From: FEN-1073 sp963780865
Lineage (GTDB): Bacteria; Chloroflexota; Anaerolineae; Anaerolineales; RBG-16-64-43
Direction: 5' to 3'
Assembly: GCA_963780865.1 (NCBI GenBank)
Contig: CAWADT010000001.1
Span: 116,880 to 180,879 of the forward strand
Length of the DNA stretch: 64,000 nucleotides
Shown: in pieces, positions 17,367-26,868 of the stretch
How the letters are laid out: the number at the start of each line of letters is the position of its first letter
Position numbering within the stretch: the stretch's first letter is position 1
The notes under the pieces: generated by a model
What the model was told of the DNA's origin: nothing
The model's database searches: none
What the model saw: the letters and a program-made list of their open reading frames with translations, nothing else
Position numbers and translations under genes: made by a program

Positions 17367-18986
17367 ATGGCGGATAAACCCTGGTGGCAGACCGGCGTGA
17401 TTTACCAGATCTATCCCCGGTCGTTCGCCGACAGCGACGGCGACGGCACCGGCGATCTGCGGGGCGTGATCTCAAAGCTGGATTACCTCAACGACGGGAC
17501 GCCCCGTTCGCTCGGGGTCGACGCGATCTGGCTTTCCCCCTTCTTCCCCTCCCCCGGTTTTGATTTCGGCTACGACGTTTCCGATTATTGCGCCGTCGAC
17601 CCGCTCTTCGGGACCATAGGGGATTTCGACCTCCTGGTGGCGGAAGCTCACCGGCGCGGCATCCGGATCGTCCTCGACCTGGTGCTCAACCACACTTCGC
17701 ACCTGCACCCGTGGTTCACCCAAAGCCGTTCGGCGCTAGCCAACCCCAAACGCGATTGGTATCTCTGGCAGGAACCGAAGGGCAAGGGCGGCGCGCCCAA
17801 TAATTGGCAATCGGTTTTCGGCGGAAGGGCGTGGCAGTGGGATCCGTCCACCCGGCAGTATTACTATCACAAGTTCCTGCCCCAGCAGCCGGATCTCAAC
17901 TGGCGCAACCCGCGCGTGCGCCGGGCGGTGATGAATGTTTTCCGGTTCTGGCTCGACCGCGGGACGGACGGCTTCCGGCTGGACGTGGTCGACGGGTATT
18001 TCAAGGACGCGCTGCTCCGGGAAAATCCACCCGCGCTGGGAATCCGGGGGTACGAGCGGCAGAGGCACGTCTACGACGCGGATCAGCCCGAGCTGCTCGA
18101 CGCCTACCGCGAGATCCGCGCCCTGCTCGATTCGTACGGCGCGCGCATGGCGGTGGGCGAAGTGATGGGCGGGGCGGAGGAGGCGGCCCGCTTCTGCGGC
18201 GCGGGCCTTCTGCCGCTGGCCTTCAACTTCGAATTCACCCGCCAGCCGTGGAGCCCCGCCGCTTTTCAGAACGCCGTTTTGCGGTACGAGCGGCTCCTGC
18301 CCGAATGCGGATGGCCCTGCTACGTGCTGAGCAATCATGATCTCTCGCGCCACGCTTCGCGCTACGGCGGACGCGCGCCGGAGGAGCGCGCGAAAGTGGC
18401 GGCCGCGATGCTGCTCACCCTGCGCGGAACGCCGTTCCTGTATCAGGGCGAGGAGATCGGCATGCGCGATGGAAAAATTTCCCGCGCCGAAATCCAGGAT
18501 CCGCCGGGCAAGCGGTATTGGCCGCTCTATCAAGGCCGCGATTTCTGCCGCACGCCAATTCCGTGGAACGCCCGGCCCGGCGCGGGATTCACCGCCGGCC
18601 GGCCCTGGCTGCCGCTGAACCCGGATTACCGGAAGATCAACGTCCAATCCGAGCTTGAAGATTCGCATTCGGTGCTGTCGTTCTACCGGAAATTAATCTG
18701 GCTGCGAAAGAAAAGCCCGGCCCTCCACAGCGGCTCGTTTAAACCCTTGTTATCCCACGCGGACCGGGCGATGGTCTATCTCCGCGAGACCGGAAGACAG
18801 ACGATGCTGGTGGGATTGAATTTCTCCGAGCGGCCGGTAAAAATTACGCTCGCGGAATCGCTCCCGCCGGGGACGTGGAAAAAGATCCTCTCCAGTTGCG
18901 ACACGCCATCCGATCTGCACGGCGGCGCCGGGAACACCGTGTTAAAGTTGGAATCCAACGAGGCCTCGATTTGGGAAAAAGAATAA
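17367..18986 (+). CDS. GH13 alpha-glucosidase (oligo-1,6-glucosidase / isomaltase type)
   Basis: 539 residues, normal length. GH13 enzymes hydrolyse or transfer alpha-linked glucose by a retaining mechanism. The N-terminal WWQTGVIYQIYPRSFADSDG and LDLVLNHTS are typical of the oligo-1,6-glucosidase/trehalulose group. Catalytic residues fit Asp206 (nucleophile, GFRLDVV), Glu265 (acid/base, VGEVMG) and Asp325 (LSNHDL). The domain then ends in a beta-sandwich. It probably degrades imported or stored alpha-glucosides in the cytoplasm, as no signal peptide is seen. It is followed at some distance by an ABC exporter and the glycogen branching gene. Confidence 0.9.
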   Translation: MADKPWWQTGVIYQIYPRSFADSDGDGTGDLRGVISKLDYLNDGTPRSLGVDAIWLSPFFPSPGFDFGYDVSDYCAVDPLFGTIGDFDLLVAEAHRRGIRIVLDLVLNHTSHLHPWFTQSRSALANPKRDWYLWQEPKGKGGAPNNWQSVFGGRAWQWDPSTRQYYYHKFLPQQPDLNWRNPRVRRAVMNVFRFWLDRGTDGFRLDVVDGYFKDALLRENPPALGIRGYERQRHVYDADQPELLDAYREIRALLDSYGARMAVGEVMGGAEEAARFCGAGLLPLAFNFEFTRQPWSPAAFQNAVLRYERLLPECGWPCYVLSNHDLSRHASRYGGRAPEERAKVAAAMLLTLRGTPFLYQGEEIGMRDGKISRAEIQDPPGKRYWPLYQGRDFCRTPIPWNARPGAGFTAGRPWLPLNPDYRKINVQSELEDSHSVLSFYRKLIWLRKKSPALHSGSFKPLLSHADRAMVYLRETGRQTMLVGLNFSERPVKITLAESLPPGTWKKILSSCDTPSDLHGGAGNTVLKLESNEASIWEKE

Positions 18987-18992
18987 AAACCT

Positions 18993-19249
18993 AGTACGCG
19001 GATTACGCGGATTTTTTGGATTACGCGGAATATAAATTTTAAAACGAATTGCACCGTTTTTCACCCTCCCTCATCCCATCCTTCTCCCGGCTTATGCCGG
19101 GAGAAGGTGGCCGGACCCTCGGTGATTTTCCGGGGGGGAAGGCCGGATGAGGGCAGACTATCGAGACTCAAAAATTTATAATTAAACTTGCGGATATTTT
19201 CCGATAAAATCAAAACGGTCCGCGCAATCCGCGTACGATTTCTCCGATC
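18993..19249. repeat. Nested intergenic palindrome (copy 5 of 7)
   Basis: Outer arms AGTACGCGGATTACGCGG (from 18993) and CCGCGCAATCCGCGTAC (near 19231-19247) bracket an inner perfect hairpin CCTTCTCCCGGC (19080-19091) with GCCGGGAGAAGG (19096-19107). It fills most of the gap before the ABC exporter; no gene is seen there. Confidence 0.6.
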
Positions 19250-19307
19250 TGCGCGTGGAAGCAATCTTTGTAATTAATATAGCGATTGTTGGGTTTATAC
19301 TTTCCCC

Positions 19308-21068
19308 ATGCTCAACAAACCGTTTCGGATCATCTTCGCCTATGCCCGGCGCTATTGGTTTTACCTGATCGTCGCGGCCGCCAGCATGATCCTGTTGGTG
19401 GGGGTGCAGTTGCTGGTTCCCTGGATCGTGAAGCTGCTGGTGGCGGCCATCACCGATCCGGCGTCCCCGCAAGCGAACATGTCCTTCGTCACCCGGTTGT
19501 CCATCATCATTCTGCTGGTGTTCCTGGCGCGGGCCGTGCTGCAATTCCTCCGTTCCTACCTCGCGCACCTCGCAGGATGGGGCGTGGTGGCCGATGTTCG
19601 GTTGCATATTTACGAGCACGTGCAGCGGCTCTCGCTCCGCTTCTACGAGGAAAAACAAATCGGGCAGCTGATGTCGAACGTGGTTAACGACACCGACCTG
19701 TTCGAGCAATTAATCGCCCACGCCATTCCGGACGTCGCCGTCAACGTTTTCACGCTCGTCGGCGTTACCGTGGTTCTCCTGAGCTTAAATTGGCAATTGA
19801 CGCTGCTCAGTTCGATGCCCATCCCGCTGGTGATCCTTTCGCTCGGGCTATACGCGCGCTATGTGCGGCCGGCTTTCGTCCGCCGCCAGGAGGAATTGGG
19901 CGATCTGAACGCGGTGCTCAACGACAACCTGTCCGGGATCCGCGAGATCAAAGCCTTCGTGCGCGAGGGCGATCAGGCGGCGCGGGTCGGACGACGGATT
20001 GAAAGCTACCGCCAGTCGCTCCTGCGCGCGCTGCGGCTGATGGCCACGTTCGAACCGTTCGTGGATTTCACCTCGTCGCTCGGAACACTGGTGGTGATCT
20101 TCTTCGGCGGCCGGCTCGCGCTCCAGGGCAAGCTCGCGGTGGCGGACTTGGTGGCTTTCTTCCTCTATCTGGATTTGTTTTATCAACCGGTGCACAACCT
20201 GAGCGCCGCCTGGGAAGCGGTTCAGAATTCGCTGGCCGGAGCCGACCGCGTGGCCGGCCTGCTGGAAGAAAAACCGGAGCCTCACGACTTTCCCGGGGCG
20301 ATTCCGCTTCCCGGACGAGCGCGCGGAGATCTGGTATTCCGCAATGTCTGTTTCGAATACCTGCCCGGTGTTCCGGTCCTGGAGGGGATCGATCTGGAGA
20401 TTCCGGCCCATTCGGTCGTGGCGCTCGTCGGTCCGACCGGAGTTGGGAAATCCACTTTGGTCAGCCTGATCCCGCGTTTTTACGACATCACCGCGGGCGT
20501 TATCCTGCTCGACGGGATCGACCTGCGGCGCTACCGGCTCGACGGCTTGCGGCGGCAAATCAGCATGGTGCTGCAGGACGTTTTCCTATTCTACGGCACG
20601 GTGCGCGCCAACATCCTCTTCGGGCGTCCGGACGCAACCGAGGAGGAAATCATCGCGGCGGCGAAAGTGGCCAACGCCCATGGATTCATCTCCGCGCTCC
20701 CCAGCGGATACGATACGTTCATCGGCGAACGGGGCGTGAAACTTTCCGGCGGCCAGAAGCAGCGGTTGTCGATCGCCCGCGCGGTGCTCAAGGACGCGCC
20801 GATCCTGATCCTCGACGAGGCCACCTCCGCGGTGGACACCGAAACCGAACTGATGATCCAGGAGGCGATCGACCGGCTCATCCGCGGCCGGACGACGCTG
20901 ATCATCGCCCACCGCCTGTCCACCGTCCGCGCCGCCGACGCCATCGTCGTCCTGGAAGACAAATCGATCCGCGAAATGGGGACGCACGTGAAGCTGATGG
21001 CGCTGGACGGGTTGTACCGCAAGCTGTATACCATCCAGGGACGGATGGACGAGCAATCCGCATTGTAG
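19308..21068 (+). CDS. ABC exporter half-transporter (MsbA/LmrA type)
   Basis: 586 residues, with six-helix membrane domain fused to an ATPase, so it should act as a dimer. Membrane segments lie at about 18-40, 60-80, 140-185 and 250-290. The ATPase domain (about 340-580) is intact: Walker A GPTGVGKST (375-383), signature LSGGQ (479-483), Walker B ILILDE (499-504) and switch His535. The substrate cannot be told from sequence; related proteins export lipids, drugs or peptides. It sits between two alpha-glucan genes on the same strand but is separated from them by gaps of more than 100 bp. Confidence 0.88.
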   Translation: MLNKPFRIIFAYARRYWFYLIVAAASMILLVGVQLLVPWIVKLLVAAITDPASPQANMSFVTRLSIIILLVFLARAVLQFLRSYLAHLAGWGVVADVRLHIYEHVQRLSLRFYEEKQIGQLMSNVVNDTDLFEQLIAHAIPDVAVNVFTLVGVTVVLLSLNWQLTLLSSMPIPLVILSLGLYARYVRPAFVRRQEELGDLNAVLNDNLSGIREIKAFVREGDQAARVGRRIESYRQSLLRALRLMATFEPFVDFTSSLGTLVVIFFGGRLALQGKLAVADLVAFFLYLDLFYQPVHNLSAAWEAVQNSLAGADRVAGLLEEKPEPHDFPGAIPLPGRARGDLVFRNVCFEYLPGVPVLEGIDLEIPAHSVVALVGPTGVGKSTLVSLIPRFYDITAGVILLDGIDLRRYRLDGLRRQISMVLQDVFLFYGTVRANILFGRPDATEEEIIAAAKVANAHGFISALPSGYDTFIGERGVKLSGGQKQRLSIARAVLKDAPILILDEATSAVDTETELMIQEAIDRLIRGRTTLIIAHRLSTVRAADAIVVLEDKSIREMGTHVKLMALDGLYRKLYTIQGRMDEQSAL

Positions 21069-21191
21069 AGGCGTGCCGGCGACGCGCCTCTACGGGCGCA
21101 CCGCTGGCGCGTCGGCCGGTTCCGCCTAGGCAATCCATCGGCCTTCAGGGTATAGTCTGAAGACAAGGAAAAGGATTTTCAACCCCCCCCT

Positions 21192-23195
21192 ATGCCCTCC
21201 GCGTATTTTTCCCTGCTGACCGACGACGACCTGTATCTTTTTAATGAAGGCTCCCATGCCCGTCTGTACCGCAAGCTAGGATCCCATCCGGCGGAGGTTG
21301 ACGGGAAGAAAGGGACGTACTTCGCCGTCTGGGCGCCGGATGCGGAGGGGGTTTCGGTCATCGGTGAGTTTAATGGGTGGGACGGCAGAAGGCACCCCCT
21401 GACCCCGAAGGGGAGTTCCGGGATCTGGGAAGGCTTCCTGGTCGGGATCGTACCCGGAACCATGTATAAATATTTTGTCCGCTCCCGCTATGGCGGATAC
21501 GGGATGGATAAAATCGACCCGCTCGCATATTATTTCGAAGTTCCGCCGCGAACGGCCTCCATCGTCTGGAACCTCGAATACGCCTGGAACGACCGGGAAT
21601 GGATGCAGGCGCGGGCCGATGCCGAAATGCATAAACAGCCGGCGGCAATCTACGAACTTCATCTCGGCTCCTGGCGCCGCGTCCCGGAAGAAGGGAACCG
21701 GATGCTTTCTTACCGCGAGCTGGCCGATCTCCTGCCCGCGTACGCGGAGGAAATGGGGTTCACTCACGTCGAGTTCCTGCCGGTAACCGAACACCCGTTT
21801 TACGGATCTTGGGGTTACCAGGCCACCGGTTACTTCGCGCCCACCAGCCGCTACGGTCCGCCGCAGGATTTTAAATCTCTCGTCGACGCCCTCCATGGCC
21901 GGGGGATCGGAGTGATTTTGGATTGGGTCCCCTCGCATTTTCCCGTCGACGAACATGCGCTGGGCTTCTACGACGGAACCCATCTGTACGAGCACTCCGA
22001 CCCGAGCCAGGGGTTCCATCCGGACTGGAAGTCCTATATCTTCAACTACGGCCGCCGGGAGGTCCGTTCGTTTCTGCTCTCGAGCGCCACTTTCTGGCTC
22101 GACGAATACCATATCGACGGATTGCGGGTGGATGCGGTGGCCTCGATGCTCTACCTCGACTATTCGCGCAAGGCGGGGGAGTGGCGGCCCAACATTTACG
22201 GCGGGAACGAAAATCTGGAGGCGACATCACTCTTGCGCACGTTTAATGAGGACATCTACCGCGAGTTTCCGGGAGTGCAGACCATCGCCGAGGAATCCAC
22301 CGCCTGGCCGATGGTCTCCAGACCCACCTACCTGGGCGGATTGGGATTCGGCTTTAAGTGGGATATGGGCTGGATGCACGACATGCTCGCCTACATTACC
22401 CTGGACCCCGTCCACCGGCGGTTCCATCAAAACGACCTGACCTTCCGGTTGCTGTACGCCTACACGGAGAATTTCGTGCTGCCGCTCTCGCACGACGAGG
22501 TGGTCCACGGCAAAGCCTCGCTGCTGAGCAAGATGCCCGGCGATGACTGGCAGAAGTTCGCCAACCTGCGGCTGCTGCTGGGGTACATGTACGCCATGAG
22601 CGGCAAGAAACTGTTGTTCATGGGCGCCGAGTTCGGCCAGCGCGGCGAGTGGAATCACGAGGAAAGCCTGGAGTGGCATTTGCTGGCGTATGAACCGCAC
22701 CGGGGGCTGCAGCGCTGGGTGCGCGACCTGAATGCGATGTACAAACGCGAACCCGCGTTGTATCAGTTGGATTGCGAGCCGGCCGGCTTCGAATGGGTGG
22801 ATACGGGCGACGCGGAATCCAGCGTGATCAGCTGGATCCGCAAGACGTCGGCCGACAGCTCCACGATCCTCGCGGTGTGCAACTTCACCCCCGTGCTGCG
22901 CACCGGGTATCGGGTGGGGGTTCCGCGCGGAGGGTTGTGGCGCGAAGAACTCAACAGCGACGCCGCCGATTACGGCGGGAGCGGAGCGGGGAATGCCGGG
23001 GGGTTCGAGGCCGAACCGATCCCGTACAACGGTCGGCCGTTCTCGCTCAACCTCACCTTGCCGCCGCTTGGGATCTGTTTCTTTAAGAATGAACCCGCCT
23101 CCTCCCCCCCAAGTGCACGTCCCCCCGTTTCCAATTGGGAAACGGGGGGACCACAGGGGGGCGGAAGCCGGCCGCTTGACGGAAAACAGCCATAA
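21192..23195 (+). CDS. glgB: 1,4-alpha-glucan branching enzyme GlgB
   Basis: 667 residues. It makes alpha-1,6 branches in glycogen. The N-terminal CBM48 (about 30-115, GTYFAVWAPDAEGVSVIGEF) precedes the GH13 barrel. Catalytic residues are Asp314 (DGLRVDAV), Glu367 (TIAEEST) and Asp435 (LSHDEVVHGK). GEFGQ-like GAEFGQRGEWNH is present. The normal end is GICFFKNE at about 634; the next 33 residues are encoded by a GC-rich palindrome and are not part of the enzyme fold. The stop TAA overlaps the proposed start of the following GH57 gene by three bases, ATAA, which implies coupling. Confidence 0.93.
   Translation: MPSAYFSLLTDDDLYLFNEGSHARLYRKLGSHPAEVDGKKGTYFAVWAPDAEGVSVIGEFNGWDGRRHPLTPKGSSGIWEGFLVGIVPGTMYKYFVRSRYGGYGMDKIDPLAYYFEVPPRTASIVWNLEYAWNDREWMQARADAEMHKQPAAIYELHLGSWRRVPEEGNRMLSYRELADLLPAYAEEMGFTHVEFLPVTEHPFYGSWGYQATGYFAPTSRYGPPQDFKSLVDALHGRGIGVILDWVPSHFPVDEHALGFYDGTHLYEHSDPSQGFHPDWKSYIFNYGRREVRSFLLSSATFWLDEYHIDGLRVDAVASMLYLDYSRKAGEWRPNIYGGNENLEATSLLRTFNEDIYREFPGVQTIAEESTAWPMVSRPTYLGGLGFGFKWDMGWMHDMLAYITLDPVHRRFHQNDLTFRLLYAYTENFVLPLSHDEVVHGKASLLSKMPGDDWQKFANLRLLLGYMYAMSGKKLLFMGAEFGQRGEWNHEESLEWHLLAYEPHRGLQRWVRDLNAMYKREPALYQLDCEPAGFEWVDTGDAESSVISWIRKTSADSSTILAVCNFTPVLRTGYRVGVPRGGLWREELNSDAADYGGSGAGNAGGFEAEPIPYNGRPFSLNLTLPPLGICFFKNEPASSPPSARPPVSNWETGGPQGGGSRPLDGKQP
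23121..23151. repeat. Palindrome inside the 3' end of glgB (copy 6 of 7)
   Basis: TCCCCCCGTTTCC (23121-23133) and its complement (23139-23151) around AATTG, in frame with glgB and coding for part of its extra C-terminal tail. Confidence 0.7.
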
Positions 23196-25633
23196 ATCGC
23201 TACCTATGCATTCACGGACACTTCTATCAGCCGCCGCGGGAAAACCCGTGGCTGGAGGCGGTCGAACTGCAGGATTCGGCCGCACCGTATCATGATTGGA
23301 ACGAACGCGTTCTGGCGGAATGCTACGCGCCCAACGCCCTTTCGCGCATCCTTGATGAGAAGGGCCGCATTCGCAAGATCGTCAACAACTATTCGAATAT
23401 TTCCTTCGATTTCGGGCCGACCCTGCTTTCCTGGCTCGAGGTAAACGCCGAATCCGTCTACCAGGCGTTGCTCATGGCGGATTGGGAGAGCATCCAGCGC
23501 TTTTCCGGACACGGATCGGCGCTGGCTCAGGCTTACAACCACATCATCCTGCCGCTGGCGGAGAGGCGGGACAAAATCACACAGATCGTCTGGGGGCTGC
23601 GGGATTTCGAGTCGCGTTTCGGGCGGGCGGCCGAGGGGATGTGGCTTCCGGAAACGGCCGTCGATCTGGAAACGCTCGATCTGCTCGCGGAGCACGGGAT
23701 TCGTTTCACCATCCTGGCTCCCCATCAGGCGCTGCGCATCCGGCGCAAGGACCGCGCCGAGTGGCAGGACGTGAACGGCGTGACGCTGGATATCACTTAT
23801 CCGTACGAGGTGGACCTTCCCTCCGGGCGGACGATCGCGGTTTTTTTCTATCATGGGGCGCTCGCCAGCGCCGTTTCCTTCGAAGGACTGCTTTCCAATG
23901 GGGATGCGTTCGCCAAACGGCTGTTGGACGCCTTTCCGGCGGATACCTCCGAGCCGCGGCTGGTCCATCTGGCCACCGACGGCGAAGCGTACGGGCATCA
24001 CCATCGATTTGGAGACATGGCGCTTGCCTATGCGCTCAACAAAGTGGAGGAAGAGCAAAGCGCGATCCTCACCAATTACGGCGAGTATCTGGAAAAGAAT
24101 CCTCCCCAATGGAAGGCGGAAATCATCCAGAACACCTCGTGGAGCTGCCCGCATGGAGTGGAGCGCTGGCGATCGGATTGCGGATGCAAGACCGGACAGC
24201 ACCCGGGATGGAACCAGGCCTGGCGCGGACCGCTGCGCGGCGCGCTCGAACTGGTGCGCGACGAACTGGCGCCGTTGTACCAGCAGGAGGGCGCGAAGTA
24301 TCTGCGGGATCCGTGGCAGGCGCGGGATCAATATATCCGGCTGGTGCTCGACCGGTCGAAGGAATCGCTCGCGAACTTCTTCCAGCACCAGGCGGTTCGC
24401 GAGCTGGGCGGGGAGGAAATCCCCCGCGCGCTGAAACTGCTCGAAATGCAGCGCCACGTCCTGCTGATGTTCACTTCCTGCGCCTGGTTCTTCGACGACC
24501 TGGCCGGAATCGAGGCGCAGCAGAATCTGCAATACGCCTCGCGAGCGATTCAACTGGCGCAGGAACTGTTCGGTGACGGTATCGAAGAGCGGTTTCTAGG
24601 GCGTCTGGAAACGGCCCGCAGCAACGAGAAAGGCGCGCCGGACGGACGCGCTGTGTACGCCCGCACCGCCCGCGCCGCCCGGGTCGATCTCTCCCAGGTG
24701 GCGGCGCACTATGCCGCCGCCTCCCTGTTCGAGACCTACGGCTTGCGCACCCGGGTCTTCTGTTTCGATGTGGAGTGCCACGCGCACCGGAACTATGAGG
24801 CGGGAAGAGCCAAACTGGCGGTCGGGCAGGCGACGGTCACTTCGGAAATCTCGCGCGAGACCGCCCGGCTGTGCTACGGGATGCTGCACTTCGGCGACCA
24901 GAATTTCAGCGGCGGGGTGAGCGCCTACCGCGGCGAGAGCGAATACGAGGCCATGGAGCGGGATCTTTCCGCGGCGTTCCTGCGCGGCGATTTTCCCGAA
25001 GTGATCCGGTCGTTCGATCAGTACTTCGGCGGAACATCCTACTCCCTCAAGAGCCTGTTCCGCGACGAGCAGCGCAAAATCCTCAACCTCGTCATCCAGG
25101 AAAACCTGGTCGACGCGGAAGCCGTCTATTCGGAGCTGTACGAAAACCACGCGCCCCTGATGCGCTTTCTGATGAGCGTGAATATGCCGCTGCCGCGGGC
25201 GTTCCAGTCCGCGGCGACCGTCGCGCTCAACGGGCGATTGCGCCGGGCCATGGCCGCCGAGCCGCTCGCTCTCGGCCACCTTCGCAGTTTGTTGGACGAA
25301 GCGCAGATCTCCAAGATCGAATTGGACGGGGAGACGCTCGGGTTTACGCTGAAGAACTCCATTAATCGAATAGCGGGAAATCTCTTTACCGAACCGGAGA
25401 ATCTCGATCGCCTGCGGGCGCTGCAGCAGGCGGCGGAACTGGCTCGTTCCCTGCCTTTCTGGGTGGATCTTTGGAAGGCGCAGAACGTCTACTATGAAAT
25501 CCTCCAAAGCGCTTTTCCCAAATTGCAAAAGCAGGCGCGCGAGGGAGCCGGGACCGACCCGCAATGGGTGAAGGAATTCCTCGCCCTGGGGGATTTATTG
25601 ATGGTGCGCACCGACGAGGAAAAATCCGGTTGA
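23192..25633 (+). CDS. GH57-family DUF3536 glycoside hydrolase-like protein
   Basis: 813 residues if translation begins at ATA 23192. The reading frame upstream of the first ATG (23474) is clearly coding: NRYLCIHGHFYQPPRENPW and YHDWNERVLAECYAPN are the conserved family N-terminus. A stop at 23177 and the lack of ATG, GTG or TTG leave ATA (AAT CGC TAC next) as the likely start. GH57 motifs follow: MWLPET, and LATDGEAYGHHHRFGDMAL with the Asp-Gly-Glu. A DUF3536 C-terminal domain fills the rest. It probably acts on alpha-glucans with GlgB; the exact reaction is unknown for this subgroup. Confidence 0.82.
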   Translation: MNRYLCIHGHFYQPPRENPWLEAVELQDSAAPYHDWNERVLAECYAPNALSRILDEKGRIRKIVNNYSNISFDFGPTLLSWLEVNAESVYQALLMADWESIQRFSGHGSALAQAYNHIILPLAERRDKITQIVWGLRDFESRFGRAAEGMWLPETAVDLETLDLLAEHGIRFTILAPHQALRIRRKDRAEWQDVNGVTLDITYPYEVDLPSGRTIAVFFYHGALASAVSFEGLLSNGDAFAKRLLDAFPADTSEPRLVHLATDGEAYGHHHRFGDMALAYALNKVEEEQSAILTNYGEYLEKNPPQWKAEIIQNTSWSCPHGVERWRSDCGCKTGQHPGWNQAWRGPLRGALELVRDELAPLYQQEGAKYLRDPWQARDQYIRLVLDRSKESLANFFQHQAVRELGGEEIPRALKLLEMQRHVLLMFTSCAWFFDDLAGIEAQQNLQYASRAIQLAQELFGDGIEERFLGRLETARSNEKGAPDGRAVYARTARAARVDLSQVAAHYAAASLFETYGLRTRVFCFDVECHAHRNYEAGRAKLAVGQATVTSEISRETARLCYGMLHFGDQNFSGGVSAYRGESEYEAMERDLSAAFLRGDFPEVIRSFDQYFGGTSYSLKSLFRDEQRKILNLVIQENLVDAEAVYSELYENHAPLMRFLMSVNMPLPRAFQSAATVALNGRLRRAMAAEPLALGHLRSLLDEAQISKIELDGETLGFTLKNSINRIAGNLFTEPENLDRLRALQQAAELARSLPFWVDLWKAQNVYYEILQSAFPKLQKQAREGAGTDPQWVKEFLALGDLLMVRTDEEKSG

Positions 25634-25679
25634 CACCTTGGCATCCGCAACCTTTGTTCGGGAGACACAGGAGGGCGCC

Positions 25680-25889
25680 ATGATCGATAACCAGAACATC
25701 GGAGAATCGGCCGGAGTGGTTTGGCAATATTTGAAGGAGCACGGCCGGACCACGTTGACGACTTTGCAGCGGGGCATCGGCGCACACAGCGACGCGGTGC
25801 TCATGGCCGTCGGCTGGCTGGCGCGGGAAGGGAAAGTGGAACTTGCGCAGGAGAAGCGTTCCGTCTATATCCAGTTGACTGAAAAATAA
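25680..25889 (+). CDS. Small winged-helix protein, DUF2582 type
   Basis: 69 residues from ATG 25680, chosen for AGGAGGG directly upstream. It has a compact winged-helix pattern: SAGVVWQYLKEHG, TTLTTLQRGIGAHSDAVLMAVGWLAREGKVEL. The DUF2582 family is found next to carbohydrate genes in many bacteria, but its role is unknown. It lies 46 nt after the GH57 gene and may be its last operon member. Confidence 0.7.
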   Translation: MIDNQNIGESAGVVWQYLKEHGRTTLTTLQRGIGAHSDAVLMAVGWLAREGKVELAQEKRSVYIQLTEK

Positions 25890-25892
25890 TTT

Positions 25893-26126
25893 GAAACCTC
25901 TGAAAAAGTCCGCTCGTCGGAGGGCCTGCCCCTGACTATAAACGACGCCGGTCCCCGCTTCCCCGCAAAGATCGCGGGACAGGAAGCCGGGCGGATCCCC
26001 CGCGGTTTTTGCGGGGCTGTTGAAAGTTCGGAGCGCCCCCGGCCTCGCCATGGCGAAGCCGGGAAGGAGCCGTCCCGCGCTTCGTGCGGGATCAGCTCCG
26101 GACAAACAATGATTTTCAAAGGTTTC
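25893..26126. repeat. MITE-like element with terminal inverted repeats
   Basis: The left end GAAACCTCTGAAA (25893) and right end TTTCAAAGGTTTC (26114-26126) are inverted copies with one mismatch. The first 75 or so bases recur at 57923-58008. The inside is GC-rich with hairpins and no gene. It is about 234 bp, a size that fits a non-autonomous element or a dispersed palindrome. Confidence 0.55.
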
Positions 26127-26416
26127 GATTTATCATTCGGGTTGATCCTTGGGGTTCGAGAATACACGCGGCAAGCGTTTCCAATGAATGACCGCGCGGC
26201 AAGCCGCGCTGTATCAAAGGGCACAACCCCCAAGAACTGCGCAGCAAGCTGCGGGGTATTCATCATCCCGCGAGAGCGGGATAAAAGAACATTCCTGCAA
26301 GGCGGGATCCACGAGCAGGGGGTTTTGGGAACCCTTCGGTCTTGCCACATCCCCCTGGATTCAAATTCCCCTCGCAAATCTTTCCTGCGAATTTTACGAG
26401 GAGTTTTCCGAATCGA
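26127..26416. other. Non-coding spacer with three hairpins
   Basis: No gene seen. Three short GC-rich hairpins occur in series: GCGCGGCAAGCCGCGC (about 26190), a CTGCGCAGCAAGCTGCGG unit (about 26237) and TCCCGCGAGAGCGGGA (about 26266). No T-run follows any of them. Confidence 0.4.
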
Positions 26417-26587
26417 TTACAGGTCCTTGATCAGATTCCCAAGTGCGAGAAGGACCAACCCGGCAATCGCCAAGGCAAATGTATACTGACGCAACCCAAA
26501 ATCGGGGATGATCTGCAAAAGCAGGGCGAGCACTCCCAGCCCGATCGCGATCCAGAAGGTGGGATGTTTCGGTGGGGTTAATTTCAT
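26417..26587 (-). CDS. Small two-helix membrane protein
   Basis: 56 residues from ATG 26587, chosen for AGGAG eight nt upstream. Two hydrophobic segments (about 10-30 and 35-53) with the sequence TFWIAIGLGVLALLLQIIPD and FALAIAGLVLLALGNLI. No family is recognised. It resembles in size and layout the small protein at 44572-44724. Confidence 0.6.
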   Translation of the reverse strand: MKLTPPKHPTFWIAIGLGVLALLLQIIPDFGLRQYTFALAIAGLVLLALGNLIKDL

Positions 26588-26804
26588 GGTGGTTCTCCTG
26601 ATTCCAAGTAAGAGGCGCGGCGGTTGAAGCAATGGCATGCCGTCAAAACGCGGCATTTTCACCGGGAATCGTCGAATCCCGCTATTACCAGTATAAATTC
26701 CAGCCCAGAAAATGCAACCGCAATAATTCCCCTGACAGATGCTCTGTCTATCCGGTTGTTTTCATTGGAATAGGATAAAAAAAGAAGCTTAGGTAATCGG
26801 CTCG

Positions 26805-26834
26805 TTGACATCGAGCGTCACCCCGTGGTTTAAT
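26805..26834 (+). promoter_or_regulatory. Strong sigma-A-type promoter of the polysaccharide operon
   Basis: TTGACA (26805-26810), 18-bp spacer, extended -10 TGG-TTTAAT (26826-26834). It lies 34 nt before the first ATG at 26869. Confidence 0.65.
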
Positions 26835-26868
26835 CTTCCCGCTCCCTGGACTATTACGCCCGGTTTTC

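Noticed and set aside
25890..26416. Coding sequence in the repeat-rich region
   Set aside because: Frames are short, hairpin-rich and change with the palindromes; no protein-like pattern.
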